Part shown: positions 57,136 to 64,000 of the stretch, in pieces
Layout of the letters: every line of letters starts with the position of its first letter
Position numbering within the stretch: position 1 is the first letter of the stretch
From: Phytohabitans aurantiacus
Lineage (GTDB): Bacteria; Actinomycetota; Actinomycetes; Mycobacteriales; Micromonosporaceae
Direction of reading: 5' to 3'
DNA: 64,000 nt
Assembly: GCF_027923225.1 (NCBI RefSeq)
Contig: NZ_BSDI01000017.1
Coordinates: 1-64,000 of the forward strand
Notes under the pieces: model-generated
Databases searched by the model: none
What the model was told of the DNA's origin: nothing
The model's input: only the letters and a program-made list of their open reading frames with translations
Program-made: the position numbers and the translations under genes

Positions 57136-58335
57136 ATGTCGAGCTCGTCCACACCCGTCAGCTATCCATTCGCGTGGGACCCGCCGCTGGCCGTCCCAGA
57201 CCGGTGGCGCGACCTGCGCGACCGGTCGCTGGTCGAGGTGCAGCTGCCCAGCGGTGATACGGCCCTGCTGGTCACCCGCTACCGCGACGTGCGGGCACTG
57301 TTCTCCGACCGCAGGCTCAGCCGCAACACCGCCCGGTACCCGACGTCCCGGATCTCGCCGAACAACGACCTGTTCGGCGACCCTGAGATCGACAGCGACC
57401 CGCCGCGGTACCTCGACGAGCGCGCGATCGTGACCCGCGCCTTCAGCGCCCGCCGCCTGGAGGCGCTGCGCCCGCTGGTGTGGCAGGTGGCCGGTGAGCT
57501 GATGGACGCGATGGACGCGGGGCCACGCCCGGCGGACCTGATGGAGGCGTTCGCGTTCCCGCTGCCGATCCGGATCATCTGCCACATGCTCGGCGTGCCC
57601 CCCGGCGACAACGACCGGTTCCGCGCGCTCGTGGACGGTTTCATGTCGGTGACGAAGATGTCCGCCGAGGATGTCGAGCGGTGCCGCGCCGGGTTGTGGA
57701 GCTACCTGGACGAGCTGATCGAGGCACACCGTGCCGCGCCGGGCGATGATCTGATCAGCGAGCTGATCAGGGTCAACACCACCGACCCGAACGCGCTGTC
57801 GGACTACCAGCTCCAGCACTGGGTTCGTACGCTGCTCATCGCCGGCTATGTCACGACCGCCTCGCAGATCGGCACGAGCATGGCCGTGCTGCTCAACCAG
57901 CCGCACATCGTCGAGGAGCTCCGCCAGGACTTCTCGCTGGTTCCCGGCGCGGTCGAGGAGTTGCTGCGGTTCCAGCTCATGGGCGCCTCGCTCGGGTCGC
58001 TGCGCTACGCGCTGGCCGACATCGAGCTGTCTGACGGGGCGGTGGTGCCGGCCGGCTCGACGGTCATGCTGTCCGTGGAGTCCAACATGGACGACACGGT
58101 GTTCGAGAACCCGTTCGAGCTGGACATCCGGCGCACCGAGAACCATCACATGACGTTCGGGTCGGGCATCCACTACTGCGCCGGGGCCGCCCTGGCCCGG
58201 ATGGAGCTACAGGTGTCCACTGAGGGCCTGCTGCGCCGGTACCCGAAGCTGCGGCTCGCCGTGCCCAAGGAAGAGCTGGCCCGCCCGGCGGGTGGCTTCC
58301 TCGCGGCCTTCTCCGCGGTGCCGGTGGACTGGTGA
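57136..58335 (+). CDS. Cytochrome P450 with atypical I-helix
   Basis: 399 aa. Heme loop FGSGIHYCAGAALARME with the ligand C348, ExxR as EELLR (275-278), and substrate region DSDPPRYLDERAIVTRAFSA. The I-helix reads LLIAGYVTTASQ: the usual A-G-x-(D/E)-T-T is A-G-Y-V-T-T (236-241), so the acidic residue that helps deliver protons to oxygen is Val. Such P450s often do unusual work (phenol coupling, peroxygenase-like or ring formation) or use different proton paths. It is coupled to the ferredoxin gene (4-base overlap, GTGA), which is the natural electron donor. Confidence 0.93.
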   Translation: MSSSSTPVSYPFAWDPPLAVPDRWRDLRDRSLVEVQLPSGDTALLVTRYRDVRALFSDRRLSRNTARYPTSRISPNNDLFGDPEIDSDPPRYLDERAIVTRAFSARRLEALRPLVWQVAGELMDAMDAGPRPADLMEAFAFPLPIRIICHMLGVPPGDNDRFRALVDGFMSVTKMSAEDVERCRAGLWSYLDELIEAHRAAPGDDLISELIRVNTTDPNALSDYQLQHWVRTLLIAGYVTTASQIGTSMAVLLNQPHIVEELRQDFSLVPGAVEELLRFQLMGASLGSLRYALADIELSDGAVVPAGSTVMLSVESNMDDTVFENPFELDIRRTENHHMTFGSGIHYCAGAALARMELQVSTEGLLRRYPKLRLAVPKEELARPAGGFLAAFSAVPVDW

Positions 58336-58544
58336 GCACCGGCATCCGGGTCACCGCCGACGCCGGCAGATGCGTGGTGAGCAGTCTCTGCGTCTACCGC
58401 GCGCCGGCGGTGTTCGACCAGGACGACGACGGGCACGTGACGCTGCTCGACCCGCGTCCGCCGGTGGAGCACCACGAGGCCGTCTGGCGCGCGGCACGAG
58501 GTTGCCCGACCCGCGCGATCCAGGTGGAGTTCGAGCCGTCCTAG
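58332..58544 (+). CDS. 3Fe-4S-type ferredoxin
   Basis: 70 aa from GTG 58332, overlapping the P450 stop. ADAGRCVVSSLCVYRAPAVF gives a Cys-x5-Cys spacing with no third Cys in the N-terminal cluster loop, and the C-terminal AARGCPTRAIQVE supplies the remaining Cys-Pro. That is the pattern of single 3Fe-4S ferredoxins that serve P450s in actinomycetes. Length is normal (60-70 aa). Presumed electron donor of 57136 and perhaps of the other P450 at 15202. Confidence 0.92.
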   Translation: MSTGIRVTADAGRCVVSSLCVYRAPAVFDQDDDGHVTLLDPRPPVEHHEAVWRAARGCPTRAIQVEFEPS

Positions 58545-58562
58545 CGTGGTGTCGAGGCGTGC

Positions 58563-59156
58563 TCAGGCGTCGATCGCGAGCCGGCCGGCTTCGAGGTCAC
58601 GCACGACGCCCCTGACCCACGCCCGCTCCGCCTGCCACATGGTGCGCTGGTGCTCGACCTCCAGGAGGTAGACGCGGTCGACCCCGCCCGGGACCTGTGC
58701 CACCTTATCGGCCACCTCGGCCGCGAGCCGGTCGAGGTTCGCGTCCAGAGCCGTCACCCGGGCACGCAGCGCCGCCAGCCCGTCCTCGCGCGGCAGCGAG
58801 GTCAGGAAGGCGAGGGCGGCCGGAAACTCCGGGTACTCGGGCGTGGGCGCGGCGAGCATCTCGGCCAGCCAGCGGCGTGCGGTGGCGGCGCCCTCGTCGG
58901 TGGCCTCGTAGACCGTGCGGTCCGGCCGGTTGGCTTGGCGGGTGGTGCCCCGCAGCCGGATCAGGCCGCTGCGCTCCAGCCGGTCGATCGTCTGGTAGAT
59001 CGCGTTTTGCTGGCTGACGTTGATGACGCGGTCCTTGTCCCAGTCCCGGATGCGCTGGCGCAGCCCGTACGGGTGCAAAGGCTCCTGGGTGAGCAGCAGC
59101 AGTACGGCCATCGCCAGTGGCGATCGACGTGGTGGACGTGGCGGCGCAGTCGCCAT
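58563..59156 (-). CDS. PadR-family transcriptional regulator
   Basis: 197 aa. The winged helix is clear: SPLAMAVLLLLTQEPLHPYG, LRQRIRDWDKDRVINVSQQN, AIYQTIDRLERSGLIRLRGT, then a wing TRQANRPDRTVYEATDEG. The C-terminal helical part (about 115-185) is the PadR type that dimerises. It is convergent with the ferredoxin gene and divergent from the SDR at 59311; the palindrome at 59208-59220 in its promoter is its probable operator. It may respond to the aromatic product of the cluster, as many PadR proteins do with phenolics, and control export or a late step. Confidence 0.9.
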   Translation of the reverse strand: MATAPPRPPRRSPLAMAVLLLLTQEPLHPYGLRQRIRDWDKDRVINVSQQNAIYQTIDRLERSGLIRLRGTTRQANRPDRTVYEATDEGAATARRWLAEMLAAPTPEYPEFPAALAFLTSLPREDGLAALRARVTALDANLDRLAAEVADKVAQVPGGVDRVYLLEVEHQRTMWQAERAWVRGVVRDLEAGRLAIDA

Positions 59157-59205
59157 CGTGCGGGACCGCCTTTCCGCGTCGGTGCCGTTCCCGGTGGGCG
59201 GTTAA

Positions 59206-59220
59206 TCATAGTAGGACTAT
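59206..59220. promoter_or_regulatory. PadR operator candidate
   Basis: ATAGTAGGACTAT (59208-59220) is a perfect ATAGT/ACTAT dyad with a 3-bp centre. TCATAGTAGG (59206-59215) recurs inverted at 15180-15189 at the flavin monooxygenase promoter. Confidence 0.6.
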
Positions 59221-59245
59221 CGGCCGGTGCACCGTTCAGGACCGG

Positions 59246-59262
59246 TCGAGTGGTCCTCGAGC
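59246..59262 (+). promoter_or_regulatory. SARP-type repeat before the SDR gene
   Basis: TCGAGT (59246) and TCGAGC (59257), 11 bp apart, end 48 bp before ATG 59311. It lies just downstream of the PadR operator, so activation and repression may compete here. Confidence 0.6.
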
Positions 59263-59310
59263 CCGCCGGCTGAGGCTGAGCGCGTTCCGCGAGCCCGAGG
59301 AGGAGCGGCG

Positions 59311-60063
59311 ATGGATCTGGGTCTGGTCGGCAAGAAGGCGCTGGTGACCGGGGGAGTCCGAGGCGTCGGACGGGGGATCGTCCGGCGGCTGGCCGAGGCG
59401 GGTGTCGAGGTGATGACCTGCTACCGGCAGGAGAGCGACTTCGTCGCCTCCCTGGAGCGGGAGCTGAAGGAGATCGGCGGCAACCACCACGTGATGCGGG
59501 CCGACCTCGCCGACCCGGCCCAGGTCGACGGCCTCTTCGAGGAGGTACGGACCCGGTTCGGCCGGCTCGACCTGGTGGTCAACAACGCGGCCGCGATCAG
59601 TCACGTCCCGGCAGCCGAACTGGCGTACGACGAGTGGCGGCGGGTGCTGGACACCAACCTCACGGGCGCGTTCCTGGTCATCCAGCGCGCGTTGGACCTG
59701 CTGTGCGATGGCGGCTCGGTGGTGAGCATCGGCTCCGCCTCGGTGGACGTCGGCATCCCGCTGCGCGCGCACTACACGGCGACCAAGGCCGGGCTGATCG
59801 GGCTGAACCGGTCGCTGGCCCGCGAGATCGGCGGTCGAGGCATCCGCTTCAACGTGCTCGCCCTCGGCATGATCGAAACCGAGGCCTGGGACGCGATGCC
59901 GCCGGAGCGGGCCGCCGAGATGCGCCAGCGGTACATCGGCAAGACGGCGTTGGGCCGGCTCGGTACGCCCGACGACGTCGCCGGGGCGGTCCTGTGGCTG
60001 GCCAGCGACCTGTCCCGCTACGTCACCGGCGCGACGATCCACGTCGACGGTGCCATCGCCTGA
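59311..60063 (+). CDS. SDR ketoreductase (polyketide-type)
   Basis: 250 aa from ATG 59311 with GAGGAG upstream. ALVTGGVRGVGRGIVRRLAE, LVVNNAAAISHVPAAELAYD, catalytic Ser in VVSIGSASVDVGIPLRAHYT with the YxxxK (HYTATKAGLIGLNRSL), and C-terminal GATIHVDGAIA. Of the same type as 34258 (similar GLVGKKALVTG opening), so one of the two probably reduces a specific carbonyl and the other acts later. Under a SARP-type repeat and downstream of the PadR operator. Confidence 0.9.
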   Translation: MDLGLVGKKALVTGGVRGVGRGIVRRLAEAGVEVMTCYRQESDFVASLERELKEIGGNHHVMRADLADPAQVDGLFEEVRTRFGRLDLVVNNAAAISHVPAAELAYDEWRRVLDTNLTGAFLVIQRALDLLCDGGSVVSIGSASVDVGIPLRAHYTATKAGLIGLNRSLAREIGGRGIRFNVLALGMIETEAWDAMPPERAAEMRQRYIGKTALGRLGTPDDVAGAVLWLASDLSRYVTGATIHVDGAIA

Positions 60064-60070
60064 ACGCGCC

Positions 60071-60103
60071 CTGTGGGCCCCGCCGAAACGGTGGGGCCCA
60101 CAG
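60071..60103. terminator. Bidirectional terminator hairpin
   Basis: CTGTGGGCCCC (60071-60081) and GGGGCCCACAG (60093-60103) form a perfect 11-bp stem, between the convergent SDR genes. A short TCACCAGAAC direct repeat (60109-60132) follows, overlapping nothing coding. Confidence 0.85.
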
Positions 60104-60142
60104 CCGTCTCACCAGAACAGCCGTGTCACCAGAACGGCGGGG

Positions 60143-60826
60143 TCACCAGTCCAGCGTGCGGTCGCCGCGCAGGAACGCCCCGGTCGGGCCGTTGTCGGGC
60201 AGCGTCGCGGCGTCCGCCACGTCCACGGCGGACTCCTCGGCGGAGCGCGGCGCCGAGGGCATCATCCGGGTCCTGGTCAGACCGGGGTTGACCGCGTTCA
60301 CCAGCACGCCGGTGCCGCGGGCCTGCGCCGCCAGCATCGTGGTGAGGCCGTTCAGCGCGGTCTTCGACGCCGAGTACCCCGGCGTGCCGGCGTACAGGCC
60401 GACCCGGAACGATCCGGTGGCGCTGGAGACGAAGACGACCCGGCCCCAACCCTGGCGCATCATGCCCGGCAGGAACGCCTGAGCGACCCGCCAGGAGCCG
60501 ATCAGGTTCACCGCGAACGTCGCCTCGACGAGGTCGAGCGGCACCGAGAGCGGGTCGCTTCCCGCGTCGAGCAGGACGCCGGCGTTGGAGACCAGGATGT
60601 CCACCGGTCCGACGGACTCCAGCGCCGCCCGCACGCTCTCCGGATCCGTGACGTCCAGGGCGTGCGCCCGCGTACCGCCGCCCAGCTCGCCGGCGGTGCG
60701 GGCGGCGTCGTCGCCGCAGCGGGCCGTGACCACCACGCGCACGCCCCGGCCGAGCAGCTCCGCCGCGACGGCGCGGCCGAGCCCCCGGTTGGCTCCGGTG
60801 ATCAGCGCGGTGTGCTCTGGCGCCAT
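60143..60826 (-). CDS. SDR-family oxidoreductase
   Basis: 227 aa. TALITGANRGLGRAVAAELL, ILVSNAGVLLDAGSDPLSVP, catalytic Ser in VVFVSSATGSFRVGLYAGTP and YxxxK as GYSASKTALNGLTTML. Short C terminus (GDRTLDW). Differs from the FabG-like SDRs of the cluster and resembles single-domain carbonyl-reductase-like enzymes. It is convergent with 59311 and divergent from the 68-aa peptide gene at 60953. Reaction unknown. Confidence 0.85.
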   Translation of the reverse strand: MAPEHTALITGANRGLGRAVAAELLGRGVRVVVTARCGDDAARTAGELGGGTRAHALDVTDPESVRAALESVGPVDILVSNAGVLLDAGSDPLSVPLDLVEATFAVNLIGSWRVAQAFLPGMMRQGWGRVVFVSSATGSFRVGLYAGTPGYSASKTALNGLTTMLAAQARGTGVLVNAVNPGLTRTRMMPSAPRSAEESAVDVADAATLPDNGPTGAFLRGDRTLDW

Positions 60827-60879
60827 GAGGACCTCCCGCGAGTACGTGCCACGACGCCAGCGATGATCCCGCCGGTGCC

Positions 60880-60896
60880 TCGAAAGCCGGTCGAGC
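60880..60896 (+). promoter_or_regulatory. SARP-type repeat before the 68-aa protein gene
   Basis: TCGAAA (60880) and TCGAGC (60891), 11 bp apart, end 56 bp before ATG 60953; TCAAGC at 60921 lies 30 bp further. It supports the small gene being a real member of the regulon. Confidence 0.5.
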
Positions 60897-60952
60897 GGCT
60901 CCCGGTGACTTCAGCGGCGCTCAAGCGCCACGCGAGAACCGGACGGCACGGT

Positions 60953-61159
60953 ATGGGGATGCGGTGGTTACGGATGATCGCGCGGGCGTTCTTCGTCGGC
61001 TGCTCGTATGTCGGCGCGGCCCACCTCGGCGTCTGCCACGAACTGCCTCCGCGGCGCGTCGACGAGCCGCCGCCCGCGTCACCGGAGCGGCTGGCCCGGC
61101 ACGTGCCGCCGACGCCCGAGGAGCGTCGACTGTGGGCACAGCTCGGCCACCGCACCTGA
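60953..61159 (+). CDS. Small protein of 68 aa (DUF6059-like)
   Basis: 68 aa from ATG 60953; ATG 60959 is two codons later. MGMRWLRMIARAFFVGCSYV, then GAAHLGVCHELPPRR, then a Pro-rich VDEPPPASPERLARHVPPTP and a C terminus EERRLWAQLGHRT. A short hydrophobic helix plus a Pro-rich tail ending in a Leu-Trp-Ala-Gln-Leu patch is a pattern I associate with the DUF6059-like small proteins found at the edge of actinomycete polyketide clusters. The function is unknown. The SARP-type box 56 bp upstream argues for reality. Confidence 0.5.
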   Translation: MGMRWLRMIARAFFVGCSYVGAAHLGVCHELPPRRVDEPPPASPERLARHVPPTPEERRLWAQLGHRT

Positions 61160-61529
61160 CGGTCGTAGCTCCTTTGTGGAGGGTCACGACCCGCCGAAGG
61201 GACCGCGGCGTTCGCCGTGCGCATGGAGCGCGGCGAACGTCGCGGTAGCTCGCGTCTTTCTTTGCTTCTGTGGCGGCGATACCAGTGGGAGTGATCAGCC
61301 TGTTGCGGCAAATCCAGCTGGATGTCGCCGCAGGTGACGGCTGGGGTCCATCGTGGACCCGCCCGGTCGGTGAACGTCCGGCGATACCCGAACGGCTGAC
61401 GTCCCGTGCGCCGACGCATGCGGCATGGGCATAGTCGGCTGTCGGGTGTTCGGTGCTTGCCGGGCTGGACCGCCGAATCCGTGTCACCGACCATGATGAC
61501 AATGCCGCCGGGTAGAAGGGACCGATCGG
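61160..61529. other. Intergenic region before the right-hand ABC exporter
   Basis: 370 bp without a gene. It holds a hairpin with arms CCGCGGCGTTCGCCG (61203-61217) and CGGCGAACGTCGCGG (61231-61245, one mismatch), whose right half is a fragment of the dispersed repeat family (CGTCGCGGTAGCTC-type end at 61237-61251). I see no SARP-type pair here, so the cluster's regulon probably stops before this point. Confidence 0.6.
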
Positions 61530-63485
61530 GTGAGCAGCGCTACCGAGGAAACCCGTCAACACGGCAGCATCCCGCAGCGGGCGGACGGCGCCGCGTCACA
61601 GCCGGCGTTGCCCGAGCTGCGGCCGATGTGGTGGGAGCACGGCATGCGGGTCCGCGTCGACGCCGGCTTGTTGGGGGTGTTCGCGCAGCTGCCTCGCCTG
61701 GTGGTTGAGGCGGTCCGGATCGGTTGGCGTGCCGACCGTGCGCGTACTGCGACCGTTGCGGTCTCGACGCTGGTGGCGGGGGCGATGGCGACGTTCGGGT
61801 TGCTGGCCACCCAGCGGGTGCTGGTCGAGTTGTTCGCCGGTGGCCCGACACCTGATCGGGTACGCGCGGCGTTGCCAGCGCTGGCCCTGCTGGCCGCGGC
61901 AACCGCTGTGCGCGGCGGGTTGGGCATCGTCACCGGCTACGCGTTGAACGGCCTGACCCCGCAGGTGAACCGGGACGTCGAGCGCCGCCTGTTCGAGACC
62001 ACGTCGGCGGTGCGGCTGGAGGCGTTCGACGAGGACGCCTTCGCCGATGACATGGAGCGCGCCTCCCGAGGTACCGAATCGGCGATCGTGCTCGTGCAGG
62101 AGGTGTTCAACCTGCTGGCCGGGGTGGTGAGCCTGCTCGCGGTCACCGTCGCCGTGGTGGTGATCCATCCGCTGCTGTTGGTCGCGCTGCTGGTGGCCAC
62201 GGTGCCCAACGCGTACGCGGCGCTGCGGGCCGGGCACGAGAAGTTCAAGACCTACCTCGCCGGGTCGGCGCGCCGCCGCCGGCTGTGGGTGCTTCAGCGC
62301 CTGATGGCCGAGCGGATCTCGGCGCCGGAGTTGCGCTCCTACCGGCTGCGCGGCTTCCTGCTGGACCAGTACGACCGGGTGATGGACGCGCACACCAAGA
62401 TCGAGCTGCGCCTCGCCCGGCGGGTCACCACGACCACCAGCCTCGGCGCGCTGGTCAGCGGGGCCGCCCTCGCTGGGGTGTACGCGCTGCTCGGGGCGCT
62501 GCTGTTGAAAGGACAGATCCCTCTTGCCGCGGCGGCGACCTGCGTGGTCGCGGTGCAGGCCGCGCAGCGCTCGCTCACGCTGGTGACCTTCCAGGTCGAC
62601 CGGGTCTTCGCCAACGGCCAGTTCTTCAACGAGTACGTCAACTTCCTGCACCGCGCCGACACCTACCTCCCCCCAGCCGACCAAGCCGGCACGGCGCGCC
62701 CCGACGAGCTCCGGGAACTGTCAGTTCGCGAGGTCAGCCTGAGTTACCCGGATCGGGACACCCCCGCGGTGCACGACGTCACCCTGACCATCCGCGCCGG
62801 CGAAACGGTGGCGCTTGTCGGCGAAAACGGCTCCGGCAAGTCCACCCTTGCGGCGATCATCGCCGGGTTGCGTACCCCCACAGGCGGCAGCATCTGGTGG
62901 AACGGCCGTCCACTGCGGGAGTGGGATCGCGACGCACTGCACCGGAAGATCGCCGTGGTGCTGCAGGAACACCACAAGTGGCCGTTCACCGCGGCCACCA
63001 ACATCGCCACCGGCGAGATCGACGCCGAACCCGACCGCGGGCGGATCGAGGCCGCCGCCAGCCTGGCCGCTGCCCACGACATGATCCACGAACTGCCTCA
63101 GGGGTACGACACGCTGCTCGACCGCACATTCAAAGACGGTCAAGACCTGTCCGGCGGCCAATGGCAGCGGATCACCGCCGCTCGAGGCTTCTACAGCGAC
63201 GCTGAACTGCTCATCATGGACGAGCCGTCCTCTGCCCTCGACCCACGCGCAGAAGACACACTCTTCCAAGCCATCCGCGGCCGCCAGGGCCGGCAGACCA
63301 CCATCCTGATCACCCACCGGCTGGCCAACGTCGTGCACGCCGACCGCATCTACGTCCTGGAAAAGGGCGCCCTCGTAGAGTCCGGCACCCACGGCCAGCT
63401 CGTGGCCGCAGGCGGTTTGTACGCAGATCTCTTCTCGTTACAGTCAGCCGGCTACACGGCCCCCGCCGCCGGACATTACTCATGA
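61530..63485 (+). CDS. ABC exporter, fused permease-ATPase
   Basis: 651 aa from GTG 61530, with AGAAGGGA about 10 bases upstream. Membrane domain with six helices (about 55-360); ATPase with Walker A VALVGENGSGKSTLAAIIAG, signature DLSGGQWQRITAARGFY, Walker B ELLIMDEPSSALDPRAEDTL and H-loop ILITHRLANV. The LSGGQWQR form links it with 11587 and the 20723/22546 pair. The N-terminal ~50 residues are polar and longer than in the others. It may be a further self-resistance exporter or belong to a neighbouring system; there is no SARP-type box. Confidence 0.88.
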   Translation: MSSATEETRQHGSIPQRADGAASQPALPELRPMWWEHGMRVRVDAGLLGVFAQLPRLVVEAVRIGWRADRARTATVAVSTLVAGAMATFGLLATQRVLVELFAGGPTPDRVRAALPALALLAAATAVRGGLGIVTGYALNGLTPQVNRDVERRLFETTSAVRLEAFDEDAFADDMERASRGTESAIVLVQEVFNLLAGVVSLLAVTVAVVVIHPLLLVALLVATVPNAYAALRAGHEKFKTYLAGSARRRRLWVLQRLMAERISAPELRSYRLRGFLLDQYDRVMDAHTKIELRLARRVTTTTSLGALVSGAALAGVYALLGALLLKGQIPLAAAATCVVAVQAAQRSLTLVTFQVDRVFANGQFFNEYVNFLHRADTYLPPADQAGTARPDELRELSVREVSLSYPDRDTPAVHDVTLTIRAGETVALVGENGSGKSTLAAIIAGLRTPTGGSIWWNGRPLREWDRDALHRKIAVVLQEHHKWPFTAATNIATGEIDAEPDRGRIEAAASLAAAHDMIHELPQGYDTLLDRTFKDGQDLSGGQWQRITAARGFYSDAELLIMDEPSSALDPRAEDTLFQAIRGRQGRQTTILITHRLANVVHADRIYVLEKGALVESGTHGQLVAAGGLYADLFSLQSAGYTAPAAGHYS

Positions 63486-63541
63486 TCGGCTTCGATCATC
63501 GCCACGATCCACAGTCGGCGGCTGTGCCGGGCCGTTGAACT

Positions 63542-63613
63542 GGTTGTGTAGTCGCGGAGGGTGAGGCCGCGGGAGCAACGGGCATGGACCGCGACGGGCA
63601 TCGCGGTAGCTCA
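63542..63613 (+). repeat. Dispersed palindromic element, copy at 63.5 kb
   Basis: This copy runs from GGTTGTG (63542) to the TCGCGGTAGCTC end (63601-63612). A 26-nt block at 63551-63576 is identical to 48827-48852. Other copies: 48347-48418 (minus), 48737-48800 (minus) and 48816-48889 (plus), with end fragments at 26291-26317 and 61229-61254. Confidence 0.8.
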
Positions 63614-63671
63614 AAACCGGATCCTGAACTTGACCCAAAAAGGTCTCTAGCGCGGCCCGGCAGGGGCCCAG

Positions 63672-63860
63672 GAGGCGCTAGGTGCCCGTCTTCGTGAGAT
63701 CCGCCGCGAGGCGGAGTTCACCGCGCGGGCGCTGGCGCGCAGGATGGTGGCTGCCGGGTATCGGTTGCTGTCCCGCACGCGAACGAGGCGTGGGCCTACG
63801 CGTTGCTCGGTGCGCCGCAACAGGCCCGCGAGTATCGAGGCGCCGACGTCGTCATGCCGG
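63672..63860 (+). pseudogene. Decayed XRE-family regulator
   Basis: Frame 1 at 63675 reads ALGARLREIRREAEFTARALAR, the N-terminal opening of actinomycete XRE (Cro/CI-type) regulators. About 100 bases on, but in a different frame (from 63776), the sequence reads HANEAWAYALLGAPQQAREY, typical of a C-terminal helical part. No single frame covers both, and the region between is too short, so there has been at least one frameshift and a large internal deletion. No start codon or ribosome site is visible. It ends at about 63860, adjacent to the convergent minus-strand gene. Confidence 0.55.
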
Positions 63861-64000
63861 TGGGGGAGGGGTCCAGGAGAAGGCGCTGGCGGCGAACCGG
63901 GCGAACAGCGGTGTGGGTAGCGCGCGGGTCATCAGGTCGCGCAGGCGGACCGCCGCGGGGTTGCTGGTTTGTAGGACCCGTGCGAGCTTGCCGGAGGTCC
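63852..64000 (-). CDS. C-terminal end of an FAD-dependent oxidoreductase-like protein (partial)
   Basis: 48 codons on the minus strand to a TGA at 63852-63854, continuing beyond the right edge. The peptide includes LARVLQTSNPAAVRLRDLMT and RALPTPLFARFAASAFSW, which resembles the C-terminal helical tail of group A flavin monooxygenases (the pattern N-x-x-R-x-R-D). There is no catalytic motif in the window, so the call is tentative. Confidence 0.45.
   Translation of the reverse strand, partial: TSGKLARVLQTSNPAAVRLRDLMTRALPTPLFARFAASAFSWTPPPPA

Noticed and set aside
58552..58569. A further SARP-type repeat (TCGAGG and TCAGGC, 11 bp apart)
   Set aside because: It lies between two convergent 3' ends where no promoter is expected, showing that some chance matches occur in this high-GC DNA.
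1..64000. tRNA, rRNA or ncRNA genes
   Set aside because: I saw no cloverleaf-like or rRNA-like sequence on reading the intergenic DNA; a covariance-model search could not be run, so a small RNA may be missed.

Overview
The window is about 70% GC or more, with tightly packed genes, overlapping ATGA/GTGA stop-start junctions and many GTG starts. It holds a bldA-era style antibiotic locus with a SARP activator. This points to a filamentous actinomycete; the flavour of the accessory genes suggests Micromonosporaceae (Actinoplanes/Micromonospora type), but that is an inference from gene content only.

Left flank (1-9.9 kb): the tail of an IS3-family transposase, a tiny secreted peptide, a HELGH-motif protein, a SigE-type ECF sigma factor with its membrane partner, a flavin monooxygenase divergent from a TetR regulator, and a TPR-CHAT caspase-like protein divergent from a small membrane protein, then a secreted Ig-like protein. 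At 9.9-14.0 kb lies a compact and apparently undescribed module: an 8-cysteine precursor-like peptide, an S26 signal peptidase, a TlpA-like thioredoxin, a single-chain ABC exporter and a MauE-like redox membrane protein. It reads as a machine for making and exporting a disulfide-rich peptide.

Main region (about 13.9-61.2 kb): a type II polyketide cluster. It encodes KS-beta (37.8 kb), ACP, aromatase, cyclases and KS-alpha (43.0 kb); malonyl-CoA supply (45.7 kb); four SDRs; four flavin monooxygenases; a BBE-type oxidase; two P450s plus a ferredoxin; an F420-type oxidoreductase; two O-methyltransferases; glycosyltransferases; an asparagine-synthetase-like amidotransferase; and ABC exporters. 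The set matches the logic of pentangular/xanthone aromatic polyketides with a nitrogen-containing lactam (lysolipin/xantholipin/albofungin class). Embedded in it (47.1-52.2 kb) is a complete hydrazine-forming trio: lysine N6-hydroxylase, cupin-MetRS didomain hydrazine synthetase and DAO-type flavin oxidase, as characterised in s56-p1 biosynthesis. This predicts an aromatic polyketide carrying an N-N bond.

Regulation: a SARP (44.4 kb) is the likely activator. Upstream of about a dozen transcription units, including those of the hydrazine genes and the acyl-CoA carboxylase, I find hexamers resembling TCGAGC repeated with an 11-bp period, the signature of SARP binding sites. ArsR (28.6 kb) and PadR (58.6 kb) regulators have palindromic operators nearby, and one PadR-region motif recurs at 15.2 kb. 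The right flank (61.2-64 kb) has a further ABC exporter, a copy of a dispersed palindromic repeat, a decayed XRE regulator and the 3' end of an oxidoreductase gene.
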